Position numbers and translations under genes: made by a program. The notes beneath the pieces were generated by a model. It was not told the DNA's origin. It made no database searches and saw only the letters and a list, made by a program, of their open reading frames with translations. Shown here one piece after another: positions 40,895-49,785 of a DNA stretch of 64,000 bases (position 1 is its first letter; every line of letters starts with the position of its first letter). The stretch is from Pseudobdellovibrionaceae bacterium. GTDB taxonomy: Bacteria > Bdellovibrionota > Bdellovibrionia > Bdellovibrionales > JAGQZY01. The stretch lies in NCBI GenBank assembly GCA_020635085.1, contig JACKAL010000001.1:124001-188000 (forward strand), in the 5' to 3' direction.

Positions 40895-43099
40895 TTGAAG
40901 TCCTCTAAAGAACAAGGAAAGCGACGCAAAGAAACCTTCATTATATTTGCTCTGTGTTTTCTTTTTCTCATTCTTGCATGGTTTGAGTTTCGTGTTTTTA
41001 ATGTTTCACGAGAACTTCCCTTCGAGTATTCGATTTTCTTTTTTGGTTTGGTTAACTTTAACCTAATCCTCCTTCTTCTTTTATTTTTTCTTATTTTCCG
41101 CAATCTCTTTAAAGCTTTCATTGAGAAACGCAAAGGGCTAGTGGGAAGCTCTTTACGTTCACGACTTGTGATGACGTTCTTTGTTTTTTCTGCGGTACCA
41201 ACGGTGCTGATGTTTTTCGTGTCAGTTATTTATATTAATAGTAGTTTTGATAAGTGGTTTAACGAAAAAATCACAGATGTCATGAAAAGTGCACTTGAAG
41301 TTACCACCCATTTTTATATGGATCAAAAGAAAGGGAATTTTTTTGCCGCTCACATGATTGCGCAAAAACTGCGAAATGCTAACACTCCCCAAGAGGTGCA
41401 AGCCATTTTAAAGCAAGAACAGCAAATTTACGGTTTAGATGCAGTGGAGTACTATTCGGATCTTCTGGAGGGTCGAACCCTAGTGATGTCCAGTGACCAG
41501 ACGATCCCCGAGGTGCCGCGCGCCACCGTGGAATTTTTGGAACGAGGTCTTGAAGACAAGAGTGAGGCGAGCACTGTCCATCAGCATACCAAAGGTAATC
41601 TAGTGCGTGCGATGGTTCCGATAAAGGGTAAAAAAGGTGTGGTCATTGTTTCCAGCTACGTGCCATTAGCGCTCTTGCAAAAAATGGATACGATCGGTTC
41701 CATATACGAAGATTTAAAGGGTAATGGTAATCCGATTCAACTGCCTCTAAAATCTATATATCTGGTGGTTTTACTCTTAATGGCGCTGGTGATTTTATTC
41801 TGTGCCACGTGGTTTGGGTTTTATATGGCCAAGCATCTTTCAGAAGCGTTATCTATTCTTGGGCAAGCCACCCGGCGAATTGCCCTTGGGGATTATCGAC
41901 CTGTAGAGCTTAGTAATGCCGAAACGGAAGTGTTGGAGCTCGCTGAAAATTTTAATTCTATGGCCAATCGCTTGGAAACATCTCGTAAAGAATTGAACGA
42001 TGCTAATGATAATTTGCATGAGATATTACATCGCCTCGATGAGAGAACCCGGTACATTGAGGTCGTGCTTTCCAACGTGAGTACAGGAGTTATTTCTCTA
42101 GATGAACAAGATCGTATAACGACAATTAATGATCGTGCGGCGACTTTGTTTCATACAAAAACCACCGATTATCTCGGCTCGCATCTTAAAGATGTGATAG
42201 GTGAAAAGTATTATCGTCTTTATCGACAAATGGTTCTAAATATGGGGCAATATTCTCTGATGAAGATGACCCGTCAACTTCAGATCGAAATTCATGATGC
42301 CTCTTTTCCTTGTTTATTTACCATTTCTCGACTTACCGACGAAGTGGGTAATGATCATGGTACCGTTATTGGTTTTGATGATCTCACCGATGTGTTTAAT
42401 TCACAAAAAATTGAGGCATGGAAAGAAGTGGCTCGACGTATTGCTCACGAAATCAAAAATCCACTAACACCCATTAAACTTTCTGCACAACGACTACAAA
42501 GAAAATTTTCCACATCCATTTCTGATGAAGCATTTAAAGCATGTACCGATATGATTATTCAACAAGCCGACGAGATGAAGCGTCTAGTGAATGAATTTTC
42601 TGAATACGCCCGCCTGCCTCAGCTCGAAAAAAATCAAAACAACATTAACGAATTGATTAAAAACGTGAGTGCCATTTATGGTGAAGGATATAAAAATGTG
42701 GAGTTTAAAACTCTGCTCGATGAGGAACTCCAGCCGTTTTTATTCGATAATGATCAAATCAAGCGGGTGCTAATCAACCTCGTTGAAAATGCGCTTGCGG
42801 CACTAGCTGGTGTAGAGAAACCCTATATTTCTTTTACAACCAGGGCCGATTCATTGCGCCAAACTGTGTGTATTATTGTTGCCGACAACGGCAGCGGAAT
42901 TTCCGATGGTAATTTTGCTAAACTCTTTGAGCCTTATTATAGCACTAAACCCACTGGTTCTGGGCTGGGTCTTGCAATTGTTAATAAAATCATCCAAGAT
43001 CATGGTGGAATTATTCAAGCCTATGCTACAGATGGCGGCGGATTGTCTTTTAAGATTGATTTGCCTTATTCGACTGCGGAGAAAACAGTAAATGTCTGA
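40895..43099 (+). CDS. NtrY-like sensor histidine kinase
   Basis: About 734 residues. Membrane helices at about 18-36, 45-65, 90-112 and 285-305 frame a periplasmic sensor segment. HAMP, PAS (VLSNVSTGVISLDEQDRITT) and a histidine-kinase core follow, with the phospho-acceptor His in RRIAHEIKNPLTPIKLSAQ (near residue 517) and ATPase boxes LVENALAAL, ADNGSGISD and GSGLGLAIV. The layout is that of NtrY, sensor of the NtrYX pair linked to nitrogen, redox or envelope signals. A TTG at 40895 with GGGAG five bases upstream is favoured over GTG 40883, which has no ribosome site. It overlaps the regulator gene by eight bases. Confidence 0.85.
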   Translation: MKSSKEQGKRRKETFIIFALCFLFLILAWFEFRVFNVSRELPFEYSIFFFGLVNFNLILLLLLFFLIFRNLFKAFIEKRKGLVGSSLRSRLVMTFFVFSAVPTVLMFFVSVIYINSSFDKWFNEKITDVMKSALEVTTHFYMDQKKGNFFAAHMIAQKLRNANTPQEVQAILKQEQQIYGLDAVEYYSDLLEGRTLVMSSDQTIPEVPRATVEFLERGLEDKSEASTVHQHTKGNLVRAMVPIKGKKGVVIVSSYVPLALLQKMDTIGSIYEDLKGNGNPIQLPLKSIYLVVLLLMALVILFCATWFGFYMAKHLSEALSILGQATRRIALGDYRPVELSNAETEVLELAENFNSMANRLETSRKELNDANDNLHEILHRLDERTRYIEVVLSNVSTGVISLDEQDRITTINDRAATLFHTKTTDYLGSHLKDVIGEKYYRLYRQMVLNMGQYSLMKMTRQLQIEIHDASFPCLFTISRLTDEVGNDHGTVIGFDDLTDVFNSQKIEAWKEVARRIAHEIKNPLTPIKLSAQRLQRKFSTSISDEAFKACTDMIIQQADEMKRLVNEFSEYARLPQLEKNQNNINELIKNVSAIYGEGYKNVEFKTLLDEELQPFLFDNDQIKRVLINLVENALAALAGVEKPYISFTTRADSLRQTVCIIVADNGSGISDGNFAKLFEPYYSTKPTGSGLGLAIVNKIIQDHGGIIQAYATDGGGLSFKIDLPYSTAEKTVNV

Positions 43100-44462
43100 T
43101 TCAAATAAAAATGTTGTTTTAGTTGTCGACGATGAAAAACCGATTCGCGATGTTCTTGCGGCGGCTCTAGAAGACGAAGGGTATGCGGTTATTACCGCAG
43201 AAAATGGTGAGGAAGGTTTAAAGCAAATCGAACGTCATAGTCCTCCCGTTACATTATTGGATGTGTGGATGCCTGGGAAAATAGATGGCATTGGTGTTTT
43301 AAAGGCTTCTCGTGACAAATTCCCGATGACAGATTTTATTGTAATGTCCGGTCACGGCACCATAGAAACCGCCGTACAGGCAACAAAACTGGGCGCCTGG
43401 GATTTTGTCGAAAAACCCATTTCTTTGGATAAGATTACGATTCTTATTAAAAACATTTTATCTTTTCAAAAAGAAAAAGAAGAAAAACGCAATCTCCTTC
43501 ACAAATTGCGCGAAAATATTGCCATTGTTGGAAGTAGTGATCACGCTAAAGTGATCAAGCAACTCATTGTGAAAGTTGCTCCTTCCGCTCATTGGGTTCT
43601 GGTTGAGGGCGAAGTGGGTGTAGGAAAAGAGTTGGTGGCTAATAATATTCACTATCTCAGTCCGCGTGCAGGCTACACATTTGTTGATTTTAAATCTTTG
43701 CAGGTTCCCGAAGACCTCGTAGAAGGGGAACTTTTTGGTTACGAAGAGGGCGCGCTTCCAGGCGGCAGTGATGAACGACGCGGAAAATTTGATCTTGCTC
43801 ATGATGGGACCCTGTTTATCGATGATATCGATGCACTTCCAAGCTCTGCTCAAGAAAAAATTTATCGTTACCTACAAACAGGAAAAATTCAGCGCCAAGG
43901 AGGAACAAAGTTTCTAGAGCTTAATGTGCGTGTGATTGCGGCAACAACGGTGAATTTGGCAGAAAAAGTAAAAAGTGGCCAATTCCACCCGGATCTATAT
44001 GCACGTCTTAACCTTCTTCCGTTTAAAATACTTCCCCTTCGTGAGCGCCGCGAGGACGTGGAAGCTTTGATCCATTATTTTAATAATCGCGCAGCCGCTT
44101 CTGGCGGGTTTTCTTTAAAAACATTTTCTGAGCGCGCCATGGAGCTTTTAATCGCCTACGAATGGCCCGGGAATGTGCGCGAACTCAAAAATTTTATAGA
44201 ACGAGTTTATATCCTAACACCCGAAGACGTAGTAGACGTGCACGACGTAAAATTCGCGGGCCTCAAAGCTGGTGCGACGACTAATTACGCCGAGTTTGGT
44301 AGCTTCCGCGAGGCCCGTGCCCAGTTCGAAAAAGAGTATATCCTTTCGAAAATCAACGAGTACAATGGAAACATTAGTAAAACAGCTGAATCCATTGGGC
44401 TCGAACGTAGCTATCTTCATCGCAAGATTAAATCCTTCGGCATTGACATCGAAGGCCAATAG
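43092..44462 (+). CDS. NtrX-like response regulator with altered sigma-54 contact loop
   Basis: A 456-residue regulator: receiver domain with phospho-acceptor Asp57 (TLLDVWMPG) and Lys108, an AAA+ domain with Walker A GEVGVGKE (about 173-180) and Walker B FIDD (about 242-245), and a Fis-type helix-turn-helix at the end. The loop that contacts sigma-54 in activators, GAFTGA, reads GALPGG (220-225). Walker B is FIDD instead of FLDE. It therefore probably cannot act as a sigma-54 activator and may regulate in another way, as reported for some NtrX proteins. It is coupled to the kinase gene upstream. Confidence 0.88.
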   Translation: MSDSNKNVVLVVDDEKPIRDVLAAALEDEGYAVITAENGEEGLKQIERHSPPVTLLDVWMPGKIDGIGVLKASRDKFPMTDFIVMSGHGTIETAVQATKLGAWDFVEKPISLDKITILIKNILSFQKEKEEKRNLLHKLRENIAIVGSSDHAKVIKQLIVKVAPSAHWVLVEGEVGVGKELVANNIHYLSPRAGYTFVDFKSLQVPEDLVEGELFGYEEGALPGGSDERRGKFDLAHDGTLFIDDIDALPSSAQEKIYRYLQTGKIQRQGGTKFLELNVRVIAATTVNLAEKVKSGQFHPDLYARLNLLPFKILPLRERREDVEALIHYFNNRAAASGGFSLKTFSERAMELLIAYEWPGNVRELKNFIERVYILTPEDVVDVHDVKFAGLKAGATTNYAEFGSFREARAQFEKEYILSKINEYNGNISKTAESIGLERSYLHRKIKSFGIDIEGQ

Positions 44463-44493
44463 CAACTGTCAAAGCACGAGTTCATAAATGGAT

Positions 44494-44994
44494 CTATAAG
44501 CTCTTCTTAAGATCCGTAAGAACATGATCAGGAACATATTTTTTTAGCGCTTGTTCCCAGCCTTCGGGGCCGACTAATCCTTTTGCCATACTCGAACTGA
44601 CTTGCGCCAATTGGCGCGGTGGAATCAAGTAAATCGTTTCCACCTTGGGTGCTAGTTCACGGTTGACTTGGTTCATGACAAATTCGTATTCAAAATCATT
44701 AGGAGTACGAATCCCACGCACAAGATAGGGGATTTTATTTTCCCAAGCATACTTTACCAGAAATTTATTGTCGATAACTTGGATGTTTACTTTTGCCGGC
44801 AGCTGAAGATGAGAGAGAGCTTCTTCGATATGTTTCTTACGTTGTTTGGTGGAAAACATATATTTTTTGCCAGGATTTTCTCCAATGGCAACAGTGAGTT
44901 CATCGAACAGAAAGCCCGCTCGTTGGATGACCCATAAATGCCCATGGGTAAGTGGGTCAAAACTTCCTGCATAGATCGCTTTTTTGCTCTTCAT
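44494..44994 (-). CDS. coaD: Phosphopantetheine adenylyltransferase
   Basis: A 166-residue enzyme of coenzyme A synthesis, adding AMP to 4'-phosphopantetheine. The nucleotidyltransferase motif GSFDPLTHGHLWVIQRA is at the start, with VRGIRTPNDFEYEFVMNQVN, a family hallmark, and SSSMAKGL near the end. The length is typical. It is a single gene, divergent from proS. Confidence 0.95.
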   Translation of the reverse strand: MKSKKAIYAGSFDPLTHGHLWVIQRAGFLFDELTVAIGENPGKKYMFSTKQRKKHIEEALSHLQLPAKVNIQVIDNKFLVKYAWENKIPYLVRGIRTPNDFEYEFVMNQVNRELAPKVETIYLIPPRQLAQVSSSMAKGLVGPEGWEQALKKYVPDHVLTDLKKSL

Positions 44995-45057
44995 GGCGCT
45001 ATCATAGTGAATCCGTTTGCTACGTGCAAGGTTGCGGTGTAGTTTCTATTCTAGGTT

Positions 45058-45076
45058 AAATTTATAGGATAAATTT
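45058..45076. repeat. Short perfect dyad upstream of proS
   Basis: AAATTTAT and ATAAATTT are separated by AGG, a perfect 8-bp dyad. It lies between the divergent coaD and proS genes. It may be an operator; AT-rich chance symmetry is also possible. Confidence 0.3.
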
Positions 45077-45165
45077 GAGAGTTCTTTGGCTTAGACACTT
45101 ACGACTCAACCCGTCGCAAACGAGTGTGAAGCTCAAAAGTCCTACACGTATTGAGGAGATGTGCA

Positions 45166-46884
45166 ATGAAATGGAGTGAATCTTTTTTATTTACAATGAA
45201 AGAGGCTCCCGCTGATGCGGAAATTATCAGCCACCAGTTGTTTATGCGCGGGGGAATCATTAAAAAAGTGGCTCCAGGTATTTTTACCTACACCGTATTA
45301 GGACTTCGCACCATTCGTAAATTGGAAGCCATCATCCGTGAAGAATTAGGGAAAATTCACTGCCATGAAATCCTGATGCCGATGGTACAGCCGCGCTCTC
45401 TGTGGGATGAGTCAGGACGCTGGCCAATGATGAGTGAACTTTTAAAATTTAAAAATAAAAATGAGCAAGATTTTTGCCTCGGCGCGACCCATGAAGAAGT
45501 TATTAGCGATTATGTGCGTAAAGATTTAAAAAGCTATCGTGATTTACCAGCAAGTCTCTTTCAGATTCAGACCAAGTATCGCGACGAAATTCGTCCTCGC
45601 TTTGGTTTGATGCGCGCCCGTGAATTCATCATGAAAGATGCCTACACATTCGATGTGAGTCGTGAGGACGCTTTGGTAAGTTATCAAAAAATGCGTGAAG
45701 CCTACACGCAAATTTTTAAACGTATCGGTTTTGAATTTCGTGCCGTGGAGGCCGATACCGGAGCCATCGGTGGGAACCTGTCCCATGAGTTTCAAGTATT
45801 ATCCGAGTCTGGGATGGATAAACTCGCAGTTTGCTCGGCATGCGAATACGCATCTAACGAAGAAGTTACGCCGGTGAATACGTTCTTGCACGATTCGATT
45901 ACTGATGAGCAATCTTTAAACAAGTTTGCCACACAGGGAATTAAAACGATCAATGATTTGGCAAAACATCTCAAAGTGAGTGATAGAGACTTGGTGAAAA
46001 CTTTCTTTGTTAAATTCACAGAAGGAGCAAAAACCGAATACTTCGCTCTACTTTTGCCAGGAAACCGCGAAGTCAACTTGATTAAAGTCAAAAAAGCTCT
46101 CGACAAAAGCGTAGAGGCAGAAGTGTGTTCGGAGGATGAAGTAAAAAGACTTTCTGGTGCGGCGCCAGGAAGTTGTGGCCCAGTGGGGTTGAATATTCCA
46201 GTGATTGTTGACCATGCGCTTAAGCATAAAAAGAACATGGTGGTAGGAGCTAACGAAGATCATTACCACTTAGAAAACGTTTGTGAAGGTCGAGATTTTA
46301 AAGCCTCTCTTTATGCCGATATCGCTTTAGTCAGCGATGGTGATCCCTGTCCAGAGTGCGGCGCCTCTTTAAAATCTGTGCGTGGCAGTGAAGTGGGTCA
46401 TATTTTTTATTTAGGCAAGAAATATTCGACTCCAATGAATGTAAAGTATTTGGATAAAGAGGGAGTAGAGCAAATTGTCGAGATGGGCTGCTACGGAATT
46501 GGTGTGACGCGCACGATTCAAGCGACGATTGAGCAAATGCACGATAAAGATGGTATGATTTGGCCAGCGAGCATTGCACCCTATACGGTTCATATTTGCT
46601 TACTGGATAAAGATGCGGCCATGGTGGAGTTTGTCGAAACACTCGTGAACGCTCTTAAAGAGAACGGCATAGATTATCTAATCGACGATCGCGATGAGCG
46701 ACCCGGAGTGAAGTTTAAGGATGCCGATCTTATCGGCGCACCTTTACGTGTCACCATTGGACGTAAGGGTTTTGAGGCAGGACAGGTGGAGGTGACTTGG
46801 CGTCGCACTAAAGACATGAAAAAAGTGGCTGTGGGTGAGGCGACAAAAACCATCGTTACGTCTTGTAAGGAACTTTTAAAGTAG
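45166..46884 (+). CDS. proS: Prolyl-tRNA synthetase, bacterial type
   Basis: A 572-residue class II synthetase. Motif 1 region (FLFTMKEAPADAEIISHQL), motif 2 (TKYRDEIRPRFGLMRAREFIMKD), an editing INS-type insert (about 225-385), then motif 3 (GCYGIGVTRTIQATIEQ) and an anticodon-binding domain. The longer form with the insert removes Ala-tRNA(Pro) errors. The open frame starts at a TTG at 45151 that is itself part of the ribosome-site region; the ATG at 45166, with GAGGAG upstream, is the likely start. Confidence 0.96.
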   Translation: MKWSESFLFTMKEAPADAEIISHQLFMRGGIIKKVAPGIFTYTVLGLRTIRKLEAIIREELGKIHCHEILMPMVQPRSLWDESGRWPMMSELLKFKNKNEQDFCLGATHEEVISDYVRKDLKSYRDLPASLFQIQTKYRDEIRPRFGLMRAREFIMKDAYTFDVSREDALVSYQKMREAYTQIFKRIGFEFRAVEADTGAIGGNLSHEFQVLSESGMDKLAVCSACEYASNEEVTPVNTFLHDSITDEQSLNKFATQGIKTINDLAKHLKVSDRDLVKTFFVKFTEGAKTEYFALLLPGNREVNLIKVKKALDKSVEAEVCSEDEVKRLSGAAPGSCGPVGLNIPVIVDHALKHKKNMVVGANEDHYHLENVCEGRDFKASLYADIALVSDGDPCPECGASLKSVRGSEVGHIFYLGKKYSTPMNVKYLDKEGVEQIVEMGCYGIGVTRTIQATIEQMHDKDGMIWPASIAPYTVHICLLDKDAAMVEFVETLVNALKENGIDYLIDDRDERPGVKFKDADLIGAPLRVTIGRKGFEAGQVEVTWRRTKDMKKVAVGEATKTIVTSCKELLK

Positions 46885-46890
46885 GTTGCC

Positions 46891-47604
46891 ATGGCAGATA
46901 AAAAATTGCGTTTTATTGTGGGTCTCCATGCGTGTATGGAGAATGTGCGCGTAGCCCCTCAGCATGTTCGCGAATTTTATGTCTCGCACATGGATCAGGT
47001 TCATTCCCCTGAGTGGCACGAGCTTTTACGCTCCGTAAAGGTCAAACCAAAAGTCAAACCGACAGGCTTTTTTAAAGAGATGGCCGAAGGCCATCAGGGC
47101 ATCGCCATTGGTTCAGATTATTGGCCGAAAATCAAAACGCCGGGTGCTACATCACGTGTGGTGCTTCTCGATGGCATCGAAGATCCCCATAACTTAGGCG
47201 CTATCATTCGCACCAGTTGGCTTATGAATGTGGATGCCATTTACGTGACTGAAAGACGCTCGGTAAAGCTTACCCCCACGGTTCATAAAGTGGCCTCCGG
47301 TGGTTGCGAGCACGTTCCAATCGAAGAAGCAAACCTGCAAGTGTTTATTAAAGAGCTCAAAGAACAGGGATACTGGGTTTATAGTTTTTCAGATAAAACA
47401 GATACCAGCATTTATCAAACCAACTTTAATAATAAAACTGCATTGGTATTTGGCAATGAGGAAAAAGGTGTACGCATTCCCGTGATTCGCGAATGCGATG
47501 GGCTTTTAAAAATTCCCCAAGCGCAAGAGGGGCCGAGTTATAACGTGTCCGTTTCTGTAGGCATCGCTCTTTCAGAGCTGAACCGCCAAATTGGTTGGAG
47601 TTAA
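46891..47604 (+). CDS. rlmB: SpoU-family rRNA 2'-O-methyltransferase, RlmB-like
   Basis: A 237-residue SPOUT enzyme with the three SpoU motifs: LLDGIEDPHNLGAIIRTS, ALVFGNEEKGVR and IPQAQEGPSYNVSVSVGIAL. An N-terminal substrate-binding domain (about 1-75) precedes the knot. RlmB methylates G2251 of 23S rRNA. The related TrmH methylates tRNA, and the N-terminal domain favours RlmB. The gene starts six bases after proS, so both are likely in one transcript. Confidence 0.85.
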   Translation: MADKKLRFIVGLHACMENVRVAPQHVREFYVSHMDQVHSPEWHELLRSVKVKPKVKPTGFFKEMAEGHQGIAIGSDYWPKIKTPGATSRVVLLDGIEDPHNLGAIIRTSWLMNVDAIYVTERRSVKLTPTVHKVASGGCEHVPIEEANLQVFIKELKEQGYWVYSFSDKTDTSIYQTNFNNKTALVFGNEEKGVRIPVIRECDGLLKIPQAQEGPSYNVSVSVGIALSELNRQIGWS

Positions 47605-47659
47605 TGGGGAAACTCCCAATGCTCTCTTTAATAATGTGAAAAGTCTTGTGCCTGCATAA

Positions 47660-47766
47660 AATTTGAAGACCCCTGATTTTCAGGTCTATTTAAAAAGCTC
47701 AAACAGTCCTCGCTTCGCTGCGGAACTCGTTTTTAAACAGACCTGAAAATCAGGGGCTTTCAAATT
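47660..47766. repeat. Large near-perfect inverted repeat
   Basis: Arms 47660-47696 and 47730-47766 (37 bases each) pair with about three mismatches; the 33-base centre includes TCCTCGCTTCGCTGCGGAA, which can fold partly on itself. It follows rlmB by 55 bases. Possible roles: bidirectional terminator, REP/MITE-like repeat or a structured RNA. No flanking target-site duplication was noticed. Confidence 0.85.
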
Positions 47767-47855
47767 CTCTTCACTGCTTAAAAATTCTTTCTCCCTAGAT
47801 AGAGATTTGCTCAAAATTTAGGCTAAACTATTTTTTGTTTGGCTCCACAGCTTTG

Positions 47856-47885
47856 TTGACTTCCTGCCACCGTTTCCATTAATTC
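47856..47885 (+). promoter_or_regulatory. Possible promoter of the tRNA-tuf operon
   Basis: TTGACT and TAATTC are separated by 18 bases, ending 26 bases before the first tRNA. The -35 is good and the -10 weak, so confidence is limited. Confidence 0.35.
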
Positions 47886-47911
47886 TTATGGTTCGCTATA
47901 AAAAGCCATGC

Positions 47912-47987
47912 GCTGATTTAGCTCAATTGGTAGAGCAACTGATTTGTAATCAGTAGGTTGGGGGTTCGAGTCCCTCAATCAGCACCA
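47912..47987 (+). tRNA. tRNA-Thr (anticodon TGT)
   Basis: A 76-base cloverleaf. The acceptor stem GCTGATT pairs with AATCAGC, the anticodon loop is TTTGTAA within the stem ACTGA/TCAGT, the T-arm is GGTTCGAGTCC, and the CCA end is encoded. First of four clustered tRNAs before tuf, the same set and order as thrU-tyrU-glyT-thrT-tufB in E. coli. Confidence 0.97.
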
Positions 47988-47998
47988 GTTCTGAATTT

Positions 47999-48084
47999 GG
48001 AGAGGTACCCAAGTGGCCAAAGGGGACAGACTGTAAATCTGTTGGCGTATGCCTTCGAAGGTTCGAATCCTTCTCTCTCCACCA
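47999..48084 (+). tRNA. tRNA-Tyr (anticodon GTA)
   Basis: An 86-base class II tRNA with a long variable arm. Acceptor GGAGAGG pairs with CTCTCC and its neighbour, the anticodon loop is CTGTAAA in the stem ACAGA/TCTGT, and CCA is encoded. It lies 11 bases after tRNA-Thr. Confidence 0.97.
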
Positions 48085-48196
48085 TTTTTTTGGACGAAAT
48101 TAGACGTCCAGCGGCATCACTTTCTTAGATTCCCATTGATTCTTTAGTTGCTAAATGGAACAAGAGGACATAAAAATCTGATGTTTACGTGAATTG

Positions 48197-48273
48197 GCGG
48201 GAGTAGCTCAATTGGCTAGAGTATCAGCCTTCCAAGCTGAGGGTTGCGGGTTCGAGACCCGTCTCCCGCTCCA
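48197..48273 (+). tRNA. tRNA-Gly (anticodon TCC)
   Basis: A 77-base tRNA. Acceptor GCGGGAG pairs with CTCCCGC, the discriminator is T, CCA is encoded, and the anticodon loop is CTTCCAA. A small hairpin (TGGACG/CGTCCA, 48091-48110) lies in the 112-base gap after tRNA-Tyr. Confidence 0.97.
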
Positions 48274-48277
48274 TTTA

Positions 48278-48352
48278 GCCGATGTGGCTCAGTGGTAGAG
48301 CGCACCCTTGGTAAGGGTGAGATCGCGAGTTCGATTCTCGCCATCGGCACCA
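48278..48352 (+). tRNA. tRNA-Thr (anticodon GGT)
   Basis: A 75-base tRNA. Acceptor GCCGATG pairs with CATCGGC, the anticodon loop is TTGGTAA in the stem CACCC/GGGTG, and CCA is encoded. Only four bases separate it from tRNA-Gly, and tuf follows 107 bases later. Confidence 0.97.
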
Positions 48353-48459
48353 TCCTGGGTGGTGCGGTCATGGAGAGGGTCTGAGAGGCGAGGACAGTCA
48401 GTTCACGAATGTAAGATTAGAAAAACAAAAAACGTAAATCCATTGAGGAGGCAAGACAC

Positions 48460-49650
48460 ATGTCTAAAGAGAAGTTTCAGAGAGGTAAACCCCACATTAA
48501 CATCGGTACTATCGGTCACGTGGATCATGGTAAGACGAGCTTGACTGCTGCGATCACCAAAGTTCTTGCAGAAACAGGTGGAGCAACAGCGATGAGCTAT
48601 GACCAAATCGACAAATCTCCAGAGGAGAAAGCGCGCGGTATTACTATCTCCACATCTCACGTTGAGTATGAGACGAAAAATCGTCACTACGCACACGTGG
48701 ATTGCCCCGGTCACGCGGATTATGTAAAAAACATGATCACAGGTGCCGCTCAAATGGATGGCGCTATTCTAGTTGTGTCCGCAGCGGATGGTCCTATGCC
48801 ACAAACTCGTGAGCACATTCTTCTTGCTCGTCAAGTGGGTGTTCCAGCTATGGTTGTATTCTTAAACAAATGTGACCAAGTTGATGATGCGGAATTACTA
48901 GAGCTTGTGGAAGTGGAAATTCGCGATCTTCTTAATAAATACGAATTCCCTGGCGATGAAATCCCAATCGTTCGTGGTTCAGCTTTAAAAGCTCTTGAAG
49001 GTGACAAAGGTGAGCTCGGTGCACAGGCGATTCTTAAACTTATGGAAGCTGTTGATCAATATATTCCTGAACCACCACGTCCTATTGACAAAACATTCCT
49101 AATGCCAGTTGAGGATGTGTTCTCTATTTCTGGTCGTGGTACTGTTGTTACTGGTCGTGTAGAGCGTGGTAAAGTTAAAGTGGGTGAGGAGATCGAGATC
49201 GTTGGTCTTCGTCCAACACAAAAAACAACTGTTACGGGGATCGAAATGTTCCGTAAGCTTCTTGATGAAGGTATGGCGGGCGATAACTGTGGTTGCTTAC
49301 TTCGCGGTACTAAAAAAGAAGATGTGGAGCGCGGACAAGTTCTTGCTGCGCCTGGTACGATTAAGCCGCACAAGAAATTTAAATGCGAAGCCTACATTCT
49401 TACAAAAGAAGAAGGTGGACGTCATACTCCATTCTTTACCAACTACCGTCCTCAGTTCTACTTCCGTACAACTGACGTAACAGGTGTTTGCCAACTTAAA
49501 CAAGGTGTTGAGATGGTTATGCCTGGTGACCGTGTAGAAATGGAAGTTGAGTTGATCTCTCCAGTGGCGATGGAAAAAGAATTGCGTTTCGCGATCCGCG
49601 AAGGTGGAAGAACCGTGGGCGCAGGCGTTGTTACTGAGATCGTTGAGTAA
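48460..49650 (+). CDS. tuf: Elongation factor Tu
   Basis: A 396-residue GTPase that delivers aminoacyl-tRNA to the ribosome. G1 GHVDHGKTSLTAAIT, the effector region ARGITISTSHVEYET, G3 DCPGHADY and G4 NKCDQVDD are all visible, followed by domains II and III (ISGRGTVVTGRVERG; the end LRFAIREGGRTVGAGVVTEI). The ribosome site GAGGAGG is strong. No second tuf gene is in this window. Confidence 0.98.
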   Translation: MSKEKFQRGKPHINIGTIGHVDHGKTSLTAAITKVLAETGGATAMSYDQIDKSPEEKARGITISTSHVEYETKNRHYAHVDCPGHADYVKNMITGAAQMDGAILVVSAADGPMPQTREHILLARQVGVPAMVVFLNKCDQVDDAELLELVEVEIRDLLNKYEFPGDEIPIVRGSALKALEGDKGELGAQAILKLMEAVDQYIPEPPRPIDKTFLMPVEDVFSISGRGTVVTGRVERGKVKVGEEIEIVGLRPTQKTTVTGIEMFRKLLDEGMAGDNCGCLLRGTKKEDVERGQVLAAPGTIKPHKKFKCEAYILTKEEGGRHTPFFTNYRPQFYFRTTDVTGVCQLKQGVEMVMPGDRVEMEVELISPVAMEKELRFAIREGGRTVGAGVVTEIVE

Positions 49651-49694
49651 TTTATTTTAGTATTTCATGGCCTCTCCCAACCGAGAGGCCGTGT

Positions 49695-49770
49695 AGGGTA
49701 GTAGCTCAATTGGTAGAGTAATCGACTCCAAATCGATCGGTTGGGGGTTCGAGTCCCTCCTGCCCTGCCA
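49695..49770 (+). tRNA. tRNA-Trp (anticodon CCA)
   Basis: A 76-base tRNA. Acceptor AGGGTAG pairs with CTGCCCT (one G-T pair), the anticodon loop is CTCCAAA in the stem ATCGA/TCGAT, and CCA is encoded. It lies between tuf and secE, a common place in many bacteria. The rpmG gene that often accompanies it is not here. Confidence 0.97.
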
Positions 49771-49785
49771 TTTTCGAAGGTGGAT

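Larger units (their letters stand above)
47605..47911. other. Intergenic region before the tRNA-tuf block
   Basis: About 300 bases. It is dominated by a large inverted repeat (47660-47766) and a possible promoter (47856-47885). No other gene or RNA is seen. Confidence 0.6.

Noticed and set aside
49741..49785. Extended SecE start inside tRNA-Trp
   Set aside because: The extra 15 residues are encoded by the tRNA; the ATG at 49786 has its own ribosome site.
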